Below are positions 1 to 6,695 of a DNA stretch of 18,665 nt, one piece after another. The notes beneath the pieces were generated by a model, which worked only from the letters and a program-made list of their open reading frames with translations, made no database searches and had not been told where the DNA came from. Both the position numbers and the translations under genes were made by a program. The first letter of the stretch is position 1. The number at the start of each line of letters is the position of its first letter. Source of the stretch: an uncultured Candidatus Saccharibacteria bacterium (GTDB taxonomy: Bacteria > Patescibacteriota > Saccharimonadia > Saccharimonadales > Saccharimonadaceae); assembly GCA_937989565.1 (NCBI GenBank), contig CALKRM010000018.1, forward strand, positions 1-18,665. The letters are read 5' to 3'.

Positions 1-9
1 CGAGAAAAA

Positions 10-483
10 TTATTTCTCTTCAGCTTCTTTCGCGCTTTGGCGTAGAGGTGTAGCTACTTTCTCGAATGAGCCACCGGCTTTTTCGATAGCGGCAACAACT
101 GAAGCTGAGGCAGCTTGTACTTTCAAGTCAACCTTAGCTTTCAATTCACCACGAGCAATCACCTTAACCGTATGGAATGGAGTTGCAATGTAGCCTTCAG
201 TGAACAACAAAGCATTGTCGACAGTTTTGCCGTCAAATGCGTTCAAGTGATCCATATACACAACTTGAGCTGGAGTTCGCAAGCTCTTGAATCCACGAGC
301 CTTTGGCACAGCTTGAGCTAGTGGACGCTGACCACCCTGGAACATTACGCGAAGCTTCTTACCTGTTCGGGCGTTCTGACCTTTAGTACCGCGACCAGCA
401 GTTTTACCTTGACCAGCAGCAATACCGCGACCAACGCGCTTTTTATTTTTGTTTGCTGAAACTTGGAGATCATTGTACTTCAT
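10..483 (-). CDS. rplO: 50S ribosomal protein uL15
   Basis: This 157-aa protein is the large-subunit protein uL15, which binds 23S rRNA late in 50S assembly. The N-terminal third (about residues 15-50) is the Gly/Arg/Lys-rich extension typical of the family (VGRGIAAGQGKTAGRG). It is followed by GGQRPLAQAVPKARGF, and the C-terminal domain carries the AIEKAGGSFE signature. The E. coli protein is 144 aa, so the length is normal with a short charged tail. The ATG at 483 overlaps the rpsE stop by one base (TAATG), so rpsE and rplO are directly adjacent and no rpmD lies between them. The stop is 9 bases from the window edge; secY would be expected next but cannot be seen. Confidence 0.97.
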   Translation of the reverse strand: MKYNDLQVSANKNKKRVGRGIAAGQGKTAGRGTKGQNARTGKKLRVMFQGGQRPLAQAVPKARGFKSLRTPAQVVYMDHLNAFDGKTVDNALLFTEGYIATPFHTVKVIARGELKAKVDLKVQAASASVVAAIEKAGGSFEKVATPLRQSAKEAEEK

Positions 484-1073
484 TATTTAGCCTCCTTTTT
501 AGCAACCTTTTTTACAGGCTGAGCGCTTAGCCATTGATCACGCGGAACTAATGACTTTAGAGCTTCAATAGTCGCGTAAGCGATGTTAACCTTGTTGGTT
601 GAACCAAGAGATTTGGTCAATAGGTTACGGACACCTGTTACGCCGATAATCTGACGAACTACACCACCAGCGATAATACCGGTACCAGGAGCGGCTGGCT
701 TGATCAATACGCGTGCGCCAGAGAATTTAACTTCGCTGTCGTGTGGAATTGTTTCGCCGTTTAATGGCAATGTAATCAAGTGCTTTTTAGCGACTGATGT
801 AGCCTTAGCGACTGCAGCTTGAACGTCTGCACCCTTAGCAACACCGACACCAACTTTATCTTTGCGGTTGCCAACAACCACCAAAGCCTTAAATCGGAAG
901 CGGCGACCACCTTTAACCACGCGAGAAACGCGGTCAATGTTGATTACCAATTCTTCAAACTCTTTTGGTGCGTCATCGCGCACATTTCGCCGGTCATCGC
1001 GGCGACCACCACGTGGATTTCGAGGTCGACGACCTTCTGCACGTGGGGTAGTATTTGCAGCTTGCTCTGCCAT
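483..1073 (-). CDS. rpsE: 30S ribosomal protein uS5
   Basis: This is uS5, a small-subunit protein involved in decoding accuracy and mRNA entry. I place the start at the ATG at 1073 (MAEQAANTTPRAEG, 196 aa). GGAG sits 7 bases upstream of it, and the alternative start 11 codons earlier lies deep inside rplR. The start overlaps the rplR end closely (the rplR TAG is at 1075-1077). Residues 1-35 form an Arg/Pro/Gly-rich, probably disordered extension. The S5 double-stranded-RNA-binding domain follows (FEELVINIDRVSRVVKGG, then VGVGVAKG). The C-terminal domain has the GTGIIAGGVVRQIIGVTGV loop. The family assignment is certain; the exact start is inferred from the ribosome-binding site. Confidence 0.96.
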   Translation of the reverse strand: MAEQAANTTPRAEGRRPRNPRGGRRDDRRNVRDDAPKEFEELVINIDRVSRVVKGGRRFRFKALVVVGNRKDKVGVGVAKGADVQAAVAKATSVAKKHLITLPLNGETIPHDSEVKFSGARVLIKPAAPGTGIIAGGVVRQIIGVTGVRNLLTKSLGSTNKVNIAYATIEALKSLVPRDQWLSAQPVKKVAKKEAK

Positions 1074-1074
1074 A

Positions 1075-1425
1075 CTAGAACTCCAATCCTTCTTGGCGCG
1101 CAGCATCAGCCAAAGCCTTTAGGCGGCCAGCGTATTGACGACCATTGCGATCAAACACTACTGCGCTAATCTTAATTTTCTTTGCTTTTTTAGCAATTTC
1201 AGTACCGATAGCAGCACTTTTTTCAGTCATCGTGCCAGTCGCTTTTGTGCCAACTGTAGTTGCTGCAGCCAATGTTTTACCAGCTACATCGTCAATCAAT
1301 TGCGCACTAACGTGCAAATTGCTAATGGTAACTGTCAAGCGTGGGCGCTCTGCCGTACCTGAAACCTTAGCGCGAACGCGGTTTTTGCGAAGAGCGCGGT
1401 TGAGTAGCTTCTTATTTTCAACCAT
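1075..1425 (-). CDS. rplR: 50S ribosomal protein uL18
   Basis: This 116-aa protein is uL18, which binds 5S rRNA and helps anchor the 5S particle to the large subunit. The family pattern is visible in order: a basic N-terminus (RALRKNRVRAKVSG), then RPRLTVTISNLHVSAQLIDD, the central KTLAAATT segment, and the C-terminal FDRNGRQYAGRLKALADAAR signature. The length matches the usual 115-120 aa. The ATG at 1425 lies two bases after the rplF TAA, and the 3' end supplies the ribosome-binding site for rpsE, so the two genes are probably translationally coupled. Confidence 0.97.
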   Translation of the reverse strand: MVENKKLLNRALRKNRVRAKVSGTAERPRLTVTISNLHVSAQLIDDVAGKTLAAATTVGTKATGTMTEKSAAIGTEIAKKAKKIKISAVVFDRNGRQYAGRLKALADAARQEGLEF

Positions 1426-1427
1426 GA

Positions 1428-1967
1428 TTACTTACCTGTCTTTCCTGCTTTACGCAAAATCTGCTCGTCGACGTACTTGATACCCTTGCCCTTGTATGGT
1501 TCAGGCTTCTTCAATGCGCGGATTTCCGCTGCAACTTGGCCGACTTGTTGTTTATTGATACCGCTAACAACGATAATCATTTTTTCGTTGGTAACAGTTA
1601 CGCCTTCTGGGGCTTTGTATTTGACTGGATGTGAAAATCCAAGTGCCATTTCTAGCTCATTATTACTTGAGCTAACACGGAAACCGACACCGTTAACCTC
1701 TAGGCGTTTTTCATAACCTTTGGTTACACCGATTACCATGTTGTTGATTAGCGCGCGCATCAGACCATGCTGACTACGGGCTACTTTGGACTCGTCCTTA
1801 GGATGTACCGTGACTTGTCCGTCTTCGACTTTCACCTCAACTGCTGGTGTGATGAATTGCTTCAATTCACCCTTTGGTCCTTTAACGACCACATCACCAG
1901 AGTCAACCGTGATTGTCACACCGGCCGGAATAATCACCGGCAGTTTTCCGATTCGACTCAGACTCAT
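1428..1967 (-). CDS. rplF: 50S ribosomal protein uL6
   Basis: This 179-aa protein is uL6, located at the base of the L7/L12 stalk near the factor-binding site. It begins MSLSRIGKLPVIIPAGVTI and shows the two alpha-beta repeats of the family. It ends with the diagnostic PEPYKGKGIKYVDE and a basic tail. A ribosome-binding site (AAGGTGAG) lies about 5 bases before the ATG at 1967. In most bacteria rplF directly follows rpsH. Here a membrane protein gene, a terminator and a fresh promoter lie between them, so rplF is the first gene of the distal spc transcription unit (rplF-rplR-rpsE-rplO). Confidence 0.97.
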   Translation of the reverse strand: MSLSRIGKLPVIIPAGVTITVDSGDVVVKGPKGELKQFITPAVEVKVEDGQVTVHPKDESKVARSQHGLMRALINNMVIGVTKGYEKRLEVNGVGFRVSSSNNELEMALGFSHPVKYKAPEGVTVTNEKMIIVVSGINKQQVGQVAAEIRALKKPEPYKGKGIKYVDEQILRKAGKTGK

Positions 1968-2003
1968 TACTCACCTTTCGTGTGATTTGATATTAACCCT
2001 GGT

Positions 2004-2033
2004 ATTTTAGCATAGATTAGGGGTGAAATGCAA
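2004..2033 (-). promoter_or_regulatory. Promoter of the rplF-rplR-rpsE-rplO unit
   Basis: Read on the minus strand, a TTGCAT -35 box (2028-2033) is separated by 18 bases from TAAAAT (2004-2009). TGC directly precedes the -10, making an extended -10. The predicted start is near 1997, which gives a leader of about 30 bases before the rplF ATG. A perfect 8-base palindrome GAGCGCTC (2042-2049) sits just upstream of the -35 and may or may not matter. The call is from sequence pattern only. Confidence 0.7.
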
Positions 2034-2052
2034 GGTTTTTTGAGCGCTCTGC

Positions 2053-2583
2053 CTAGCTACCGTACGGGATGAGTAGAATAATCGCCAAGATACCGAGAGT
2101 AATATATGTTACTAGGGCGGCTTTGGTCAAATACGGCTCTTTCATATCGTAGATTTTACGTACTTCGTAATAATCCCATAGCCGCCAGCCAGAGATCATT
2201 AAAAGAATGCCAGCGAAGATACTTAAATAGCCACTAACATCAATATGCCAAAGAAAGTTTGATGCATCAACTAGAGCGATGAATGTAGCTACTCCCATTG
2301 TCGACCAGAAGCGTGCCTGTGGCTTTTGTCCAACAGCAATAAAACAGGTGGCGGCGACCATGATCAACTCAACGAGAGGATTTTCCGCGAACAGTACCTG
2401 AATATAATAACTGGGGACTCCCTGCCTAGGGTCAGCACTGCCAATAAGCCAACCCACTCCATACAGTAGGGGCATCATAACGACGATAGACAACAAGAAG
2501 GGCAAAAAATCAACAATGAAAACATCTTTAACAGTTATTTCTGCTTGGTCTGATGTTTTTGTCATATGGAGGAAGCTACGCAT
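2053..2583 (-). CDS. Unrecognised multi-pass membrane protein inserted in the spc operon
   Basis: I do not recognise this 176-aa protein. It has about five hydrophobic segments. Counting from the ATG at 2583, they lie near residues 22-47, 68-84, 92-113, 116-137 and 155-174, with a short charged cytoplasmic-looking loop (YYEVRKIYDMKEPYLTK) before the last. No catalytic motif stands out. An upstream in-frame TTG (2601) lies inside the predicted -10 region and so should not be transcribed. ATG 2583 would sit within about 2 bases of the transcription start (leaderless). ATG 2565 (MTKTSDQAE) is an alternative, and neither has a Shine-Dalgarno sequence. The gene sits between rpsH and rplF with its own promoter and is separated from rpsH by a terminator. 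The role is unknown; a link to protein secretion or membrane biogenesis from its position would be speculation. Confidence 0.8.
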   Translation of the reverse strand: MRSFLHMTKTSDQAEITVKDVFIVDFLPFLLSIVVMMPLLYGVGWLIGSADPRQGVPSYYIQVLFAENPLVELIMVAATCFIAVGQKPQARFWSTMGVATFIALVDASNFLWHIDVSGYLSIFAGILLMISGWRLWDYYEVRKIYDMKEPYLTKAALVTYITLGILAIILLIPYGS

Positions 2584-2591
2584 ATGATTAC

Positions 2592-2600
2592 AGTATAGCA
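2592..2600 (-). promoter_or_regulatory. Extended -10 promoter element for the 2053-2583 membrane protein gene
   Basis: On the minus strand the sequence TGCTATACT is an extended -10 box. The hexamer TATACT is at 2592-2597 and the TGC at 2598-2600. I see no convincing -35 at 17-18 bases; the region there reads ATCTTA or GATCTT. The expected transcription start falls at about 2584-2585, directly at the ATG at 2583, which predicts a leaderless mRNA. Confidence 0.6.
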
Positions 2601-2651
2601 AAATATATTGACATTAAGATCTGTATTAGACGAAGCTAGTTAATCTGAGGC

Positions 2652-2688
2652 ATAAAAAAATAAACGCCCTGCAATGAGGACGTTTATT
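2652..2688 (-). terminator. Rho-independent terminator after rpsH
   Basis: The minus-strand RNA forms a 12-bp stem (arms 2677-2688 and 2659-2670, one G-U pair, otherwise perfect) with a 6-base loop (2671-2676). A run of U residues (2654-2660) follows. It lies 15 bases past the rpsH stop and should end the long rplC-rpsH message inside what is normally one continuous spc operon. Confidence 0.88.
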
Positions 2689-2703
2689 CGATTCGTGTGA
2701 GGC

Positions 2704-3105
2704 TTAGTAAACCTTCAACAACAATTCGCCACCAAGTTTAGCCTTAGCTGCTTCAGCGCCAGTCATGACACCTTTTGATGTTGAGATAAGTACCAAACCA
2801 CGACCGCTTTTCACCTTTGGAATCTCTGCCGAGCCGACGTAAACGCGACGACCAGGTTTTGAGATACGGGTAATTTCGTTGATAGTGCTGTTAGTTCCTT
2901 TTTCATTGATAGTAACTACCAACACGCCACGAGGCTTAGCATCTTCCAGCTTGACATCTGCCAAGTAGCCGTTTTTGACTAATTGTTCAGCGATAACTTT
3001 CTTCATCTTGCTGGACGGAACACGAACTTCCGTTTTGCCAACCAATTTCGCATTACGGATGCGAGTCAGAAGGTCGGCGATTGGGTCTGTAGTTTGCATA
3101 GACAT
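2704..3105 (-). CDS. rpsH: 30S ribosomal protein uS8
   Basis: This 133-aa protein is uS8, which binds 16S rRNA helix 21 early in 30S assembly and in many bacteria represses the spc operon. It opens with TTDPIADLLTRIRNAKL and closes with the diagnostic ISTSKGVMTGAEA and GGELLLKVY. The length is close to the 130 aa of E. coli. The first of two nearby ATGs (3105) is preferred because AAAGGAG lies about 8 bases upstream. It is the last gene before a strong terminator, so the S8-proximal and S8-distal halves of spc are on separate messages. I could not identify an S8-binding mRNA mimic by eye. Confidence 0.97.
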   Translation of the reverse strand: MSMQTTDPIADLLTRIRNAKLVGKTEVRVPSSKMKKVIAEQLVKNGYLADVKLEDAKPRGVLVVTINEKGTNSTINEITRISKPGRRVYVGSAEIPKVKSGRGLVLISTSKGVMTGAEAAKAKLGGELLLKVY

Positions 3106-3125
3106 ATTCTAATCTCCTTTCCTTC

Positions 3126-3395
3126 TTACCAACTACTCTTTGTTATGCCTGGGATTTCACCCTTGGCTGCTTTTTCGCGGAAATTGATACGACTCAAGCC
3201 GAATTGGCGCATGTAGCCGCGTGGGCGACCAGAGATGCTATCACGGTTCTTGTGCCTGGTTGGACTAGAATTGCGAGGCAATTTTTGCAAACCGTCGAGG
3301 TCGCCAAGTTCTTTCAACTCAGCACGCTTGGCTGCAAACTTGGCAATCATCTTCATACGCTTCTTATCACGAGCGACCATTGATTTCTTAGCCAT
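3126..3395 (-). CDS. rpsN: 30S ribosomal protein uS14, zinc-free form
   Basis: This 89-aa protein is uS14 of the 30S head. It is the longer C-minus form: the segment where zinc-binding paralogues have CxxC pairs reads KLPRNSSPTRHKNRDS, and there is no cysteine anywhere in the protein. The C-terminal GRPRGYMRQFGLSRINFRE and GEIPGITKSSW are diagnostic. Assembly should therefore not depend on zinc at this protein. The ATG at 3395 overlaps the rplE stop by one base (TAATG). Confidence 0.97.
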   Translation of the reverse strand: MAKKSMVARDKKRMKMIAKFAAKRAELKELGDLDGLQKLPRNSSPTRHKNRDSISGRPRGYMRQFGLSRINFREKAAKGEIPGITKSSW

Positions 3396-3979
3396 TACTT
3401 GACGCCTCCTTTCTTCTCAAACGGCATGCCGAATTTTTCTAGCAACGCCTTAGAAGCTTCCTTGTTACCGTTCTTGATAACAAATGTAACCTGCAAACCG
3501 TGCAAAACCTGAGTTTCCTCAAATGTCAATTCTGGGAAAATCGATTGCTCGGTGATGCCGAGATTGTAATTGCCACCTTTATCAAACTTTAAGCCAACGC
3601 CGTGGAAGTCACGAACGCGAGGCAAAGCAACGTTAATCAAACGATCCATGAACTCGTACATACGAGCGCCGCGCAAAGTTACGCTAACACCAATTGGCGC
3701 GCCCATACCTTTACGAATGCTAAATGTCGCGATTGATTTTTTGGCTCGTCGAGCCACTGGTGCTTGACCGGTGATTTTCTCGACAGTGTTTTTGACAATT
3801 TCAAAATGACGCTTGTCATCTTTCTTTTTGCCGGTACCAACGCTCACGACGATCTTTTCCAAAGCTGGCACTTCATGCACGTTCTTTAGATTCAATTCGG
3901 CTTGTAGTTCCTTAAGGTAAGTTCCTTGATACAAGGCTTTCAAGCGAGGAGCTGGCACGACAGTTTTCTTTTCTGCCAT
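3395..3979 (-). CDS. rplE: 50S ribosomal protein uL5
   Basis: This 194-aa protein is uL5, which binds 5S rRNA and contacts the P-site tRNA and the 30S head. Family features are the VPALEKIVVSVGTGKKKDD start of the domain and TGQAPVARRAKKSIATFSIR. After these come GAPIGVSVTLRGARMYEFMD, RVRDFHGVG and GNYNLGITEQSIFPE. It is about 15 residues longer than E. coli L5 (179 aa), with short extensions at both ends; the C-terminal one is LLEKFGMPFEKKGGVK. The start at 3979 overlaps the rplX stop in a TAATG junction. Confidence 0.97.
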   Translation of the reverse strand: MAEKKTVVPAPRLKALYQGTYLKELQAELNLKNVHEVPALEKIVVSVGTGKKKDDKRHFEIVKNTVEKITGQAPVARRAKKSIATFSIRKGMGAPIGVSVTLRGARMYEFMDRLINVALPRVRDFHGVGLKFDKGGNYNLGITEQSIFPELTFEETQVLHGLQVTFVIKNGNKEASKALLEKFGMPFEKKGGVK

Positions 3980-4299
3980 TATTTAATCTCCTTATTTTTT
4001 GCTTGGCGAGCAACACGAGTTTTGCCGCCATCAGCATTCTTTACTAAACCAACCCGACTGGTTTTGCCTGATTTCTCATCAACAACCAAAGCGACTTTGC
4101 TGATATCCATTGGTACGTGAATATCTTTTTTGCCGCCTTTTGGATTGTACTGGCTTGGCTTAACATGGCGATGTCCAACGCCGACACCTTCAACCAAAAC
4201 AGTTTGGTCTTTTGTGTTAACTTTTAGAACTTTACCAGTTGTGCCTTTATTTTTACCAGCAATAATTTTTACGGTATCGTCTTTATGAATTCGAGCCAT
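3979..4299 (-). CDS. rplX: 50S ribosomal protein uL24
   Basis: This 106-aa protein is uL24, an assembly-initiating protein that binds the 5' end of 23S rRNA. The N-terminal KOW motif is clear (VKIIAGKNKGTTGKVLKV). It is followed by VEGVGVGHRHVKPSQ, the bacterial L24 signature NPKGGKKDIHVPMDISKVAL, and a basic tail. The length agrees with the E. coli protein (104 aa). Both its start (4299, with rplN) and its stop (with rplE) are one-base TAATG overlaps, typical of tight translational coupling in this cluster. Confidence 0.97.
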   Translation of the reverse strand: MARIHKDDTVKIIAGKNKGTTGKVLKVNTKDQTVLVEGVGVGHRHVKPSQYNPKGGKKDIHVPMDISKVALVVDEKSGKTSRVGLVKNADGGKTRVARQAKNKEIK

Positions 4300-4667
4300 T
4301 AGAGTACCTCCGGAGCTAAGCTGACGATCTTCATGTAGCCCATATCGCGAAGTTCGCGTGGAACTGGACCGAAGACACGAGTAGCTTTTGGCTGCTTGTC
4401 ATCGTTGATAATCACTACGGCATTGTCGTCAAAGCAGATTGTTGAGCCGTCTTTGCGATGGATTTGATCGCGAGTACGAACAACTACAGCCTTAACAACA
4501 GATTTTTTCTTAACGTTACCGGTTGGGCTAGCGTCTTTTACCGAGCAGACGATTACGTCGCCAACGCGAGCGTAACGGCGTCGTGTACCGCCAAGAACGC
4601 GGATACACAAAACTTCCCTAGCACCTGAGTTGTCGGCTACCTTAAGGCGAGATTCTTGTTGGATCAT
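4299..4667 (-). CDS. rplN: 50S ribosomal protein uL14
   Basis: This 122-aa protein is uL14, which forms the B8 intersubunit bridge and is the docking site of the silencing factor RsfS. It starts MIQQESRLKVADNSGAREVL and shows CIRVLGGTRRRYARVGD. It ends with RVFGPVPRELRDMGYMKI, all diagnostic, at the exact usual length. The ATG at 4667 overlaps the rpsQ TGA in an ATGA junction. This shows that TGA is a real stop here and supports the standard code. Confidence 0.98.
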   Translation of the reverse strand: MIQQESRLKVADNSGAREVLCIRVLGGTRRRYARVGDVIVCSVKDASPTGNVKKKSVVKAVVVRTRDQIHRKDGSTICFDDNAVVIINDDKQPKATRVFGPVPRELRDMGYMKIVSLAPEVL

Positions 4668-4975
4668 TTGTCGTCCTCCTTAGCCTCTTCCTTAGTTTCG
4701 CCAGAAACTTCGTCCTTTAGTTTGATAGAACCGCGAGACTTTTCAATCACCTTAACTAGAGTGAAACTCTTAGTCTTGGAAATTGGGCGAGTCTCTTCGA
4801 TCTGCACCTTGTCGCCTTCACCTGCTTCGTTGGTTTCATCGTGAGCAGTGTATTTGCGAGTCACGGTGTACTGCTTGCCGTATAGCGGATGCGTTTCGCG
4901 GCTAGTGACCGTCACAGTGATGGTCTTATCGCGCTTGGCACTCGTTACGACGCCAATCAATGTTCGTCGGGCCAT
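4664..4975 (-). CDS. rpsQ: 30S ribosomal protein uS17 with acidic C-terminal extension
   Basis: This 103-aa protein is uS17, an OB-fold protein that binds 16S rRNA helix 11. The core is complete: RTLIGVVTSAKRDKTITV, then HPLYGKQYTVTRKYTAHDE, and the GDKVQIEETRPISKTKSF signature. After the normal core (about 83 residues) there is a charged, mostly acidic tail (KLKDEVSGETKEEAKEDDK) of about 20 residues that most bacterial S17 lack. The gene ends in TGA overlapping rplN. Confidence 0.97.
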   Translation of the reverse strand: MARRTLIGVVTSAKRDKTITVTVTSRETHPLYGKQYTVTRKYTAHDETNEAGEGDKVQIEETRPISKTKSFTLVKVIEKSRGSIKLKDEVSGETKEEAKEDDK

Positions 4976-5184
4976 TACTTGCTCTCCTTTGTATTATTAA
5001 TTTGTGTCAGCAGGCGTGCAATTTCCTTTCGGAGTGAACGCAACGCTTTTGGATTAACTAATTCGCCAGCAGCGTGAGAACGTTTTGCCTGAAGTAAGTC
5101 GTTTCGCTTTTCAGCCAATTCCTTCTTCAAGTCGTCAATAGTCTTAACAACTGCTGCTTTAACAGTTTTCTTTGCTTCAGCCAT
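4975..5184 (-). CDS. rpmC: 50S ribosomal protein uL29
   Basis: This 69-aa protein is uL29, a two-helix protein near the polypeptide exit that forms part of the docking site for trigger factor and SRP. The family pattern is visible: DDLKKELAEKRNDLLQAK, then HAAGELVNPKALRSLRKEIA and RLLTQI. A short Ala/Lys-rich N-terminal stretch (MAEAKKTVKAAVVK) is slightly longer than in E. coli (63 aa). It starts directly after the rplP stop (TAAATG) and overlaps rpsQ by one base. Confidence 0.96.
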   Translation of the reverse strand: MAEAKKTVKAAVVKTIDDLKKELAEKRNDLLQAKRSHAAGELVNPKALRSLRKEIARLLTQINNTKESK

Positions 5185-5598
5185 TTATGCGTCCTCCCGC
5201 TTGATGAACTTACATTTGACTGGCAATTTGTGGCTAGCCAGGCGCATTGCTTCGCGAGCAACTTCCTCTGAAACGCCCTGCATCTCAAACAGAACAGTAC
5301 CAGCCTTTACCTTAGCAACGAAGAACTCTGGGTTACCTTTACCGCCACCCATCTTCAAGCCAAGTGGCTTTCGGGTAACTGGAGTGTGAGGGAAGATTCG
5401 AATCCAAATCTTACCGCCACGCTTGATGTAGCGAGTCATCGCCTGACGAGCAGACTCGATTTGGCGGGAGTTGATACGCTCATTTGATTGTGATTGCAAT
5501 GCAAAGTCACCGAACGCTATGTAATTGCCACGAGTTGCTTGACCGCGGTTTTTTCCAATACGCACTTTGCGGTGCTTAGTTTTCTTTGGTAACAGCAT
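5185..5598 (-). CDS. rplP: 50S ribosomal protein uL16
   Basis: This 137-aa protein is uL16, a late-assembly protein that organises the A-site tRNA elbow and the peptidyl transferase region. It starts MLLPKKTKHRKVRIGKNRG, then shows RGGKIWIRIFPHTPVTRKP, LGLKMGGGKGNPEFFVA and KAGTVLFEMQGVSEE, and ends KLPVKCKFI. All are diagnostic, and the length matches E. coli (136 aa). It lies immediately after rpsC with no spacer beyond the stop and start codons. Confidence 0.98.
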   Translation of the reverse strand: MLLPKKTKHRKVRIGKNRGQATRGNYIAFGDFALQSQSNERINSRQIESARQAMTRYIKRGGKIWIRIFPHTPVTRKPLGLKMGGGKGNPEFFVAKVKAGTVLFEMQGVSEEVAREAMRLASHKLPVKCKFIKREDA

Positions 5599-6234
5599 TT
5601 AGCGACTCCTTTCTCCCTTATAAATCCACACTTTCACGCCAATGATACCAGCTGGTGTCTGAGCGCGAGCACAGTGGAAGTCAATATCAGCGCGCAAGGT
5701 GTGTAGAGGCACTGAGCCTTCAATTACCTTTTCGCGACGTGCCATTTCAGCACCGTTCAAACGACCAGCCACCTCAATACGAATACCTTTAGCGCCAGCA
5801 TTCATGGTGTTTTGTGCGGTCATTTTAGTTGCACGGCGGAAGTTGATTCGGCGCTCCAATTGGCGAGCGATATTCTCAGCTACCAATTTGGCTGCCAATT
5901 CTGGACGGCGAACTTCTTCAATGTTGATACGAACTGGCTGACCAGCAATCTTCTCAACTTGCTTCTTCAATTCGTTCACGCCAGCACCGCCGCGACCGAT
6001 AACAACACCAGCTTTTGCCGTGTGAATTGTAATCGTGATCAAGTTAGCGCTACGCTCAATCTCAATACGATTGATAGTTGGGCGTGAGGCAAATTTCTTT
6101 TCAATCAACTCGCGGATTTCGTGATCCTGACGAATCGCCTCTGCAAACTCTTTTTTATTGGCCGTAAACCAACGAGAGCTCCAGTTCTTATTGACCTGTA
6201 GGCGGAAGTTGATTGGATTCACTTTTTGACCCAT
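5599..6234 (-). CDS. rpsC: 30S ribosomal protein uS3
   Basis: This 211-aa protein is uS3 at the mRNA entry channel. It begins MGQKVNPINFRLQVNKNWSS. The KH domain carries the GxxG loop in VVIGRGGAGVNELKKQVEK, and the C-terminal S3 domain has GIRIEVAGRLNGAEMARRE and GVKVWIYKGE. It stops about 20 residues short of the E. coli protein (233 aa), because the usual disordered tail is missing. A strong ribosome-binding site (AAGGAGGAG) lies within the last codons of rplV, and the start follows the rplV stop directly (TAAATG). Confidence 0.97.
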   Translation of the reverse strand: MGQKVNPINFRLQVNKNWSSRWFTANKKEFAEAIRQDHEIRELIEKKFASRPTINRIEIERSANLITITIHTAKAGVVIGRGGAGVNELKKQVEKIAGQPVRINIEEVRRPELAAKLVAENIARQLERRINFRRATKMTAQNTMNAGAKGIRIEVAGRLNGAEMARREKVIEGSVPLHTLRADIDFHCARAQTPAGIIGVKVWIYKGERSR

Positions 6235-6693
6235 TTACTTCTCCTCCTTTTTTGCTGCCGGTTTAGCGGCTTTTTTAGCTACAGGCTTAGCAGTTTTTGC
6301 TTCTGCCTTAGCTTCGGCCTTTTTTGCAGGCGCTTTCTTTGGCTTTTCTGTGCCAGTCACTTCAACCAAAATATTTGAAGTCTTTTTCTGGAATGGCAAA
6401 GCGCGGCCACGCGATGCAGGCTTAAAGCGACGCAAACGTGTGCCAACAGTAACGCTCAAAGTAGTAATTACTAAGCTTTTCGCATCCAAGCCATGGTTGT
6501 TAATGGAGTTTGCCTTAGCGCTTTCGATAGCCTTCTTAACTGGGCTAGCAGCGCGCTTTGGAACGTGCTCTAAGATAACTAGTGCATCAGCTACAGTACG
6601 ACCTCGCACTAATGCTGCAACTAGACTTACCTTACGTGGTGCCTGATCAACACCTTTAGCGTAAGCACGGACGGTATAAGTTGTATCAGCCAT
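6235..6693 (-). CDS. rplV: 50S ribosomal protein uL22 with Lys/Ala-rich tail
   Basis: This 152-aa protein is uL22, whose beta-hairpin lines the nascent-chain exit tunnel. The core shows AKGVDQAPRKVSLVAALVRG, then AVKKAIESAKANSINNHGLD-like helix content (here SPVKKAIESAKANSINNHG) and RRFKPASRGRA, the hairpin region. Residues from about 113 on form a low-complexity Lys/Ala/Pro/Glu tail of about 40 residues (nucleotides about 6238-6357). The core ends near residue 112, close to the 110 aa of E. coli L22. The tail resembles histone-like basic tails, and its function is not known. Confidence 0.97.
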   Translation of the reverse strand: MADTTYTVRAYAKGVDQAPRKVSLVAALVRGRTVADALVILEHVPKRAASPVKKAIESAKANSINNHGLDAKSLVITTLSVTVGTRLRRFKPASRGRALPFQKKTSNILVEVTGTEKPKKAPAKKAEAKAEAKTAKPVAKKAAKPAAKKEEK

Positions 6694-6695
6694 GA

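Noticed and set aside
2601..2607. TTG start (MLYCNHM...) for the membrane protein at 2053-2583
   Set aside because: It lies upstream of the predicted transcription start, within the promoter, and has no ribosome-binding site.
2608..2630. TTGACA at 2608-2613 as a plus-strand promoter
   Set aside because: No -10 hexamer occurs at 15-19 bases downstream and no plus-strand gene follows.
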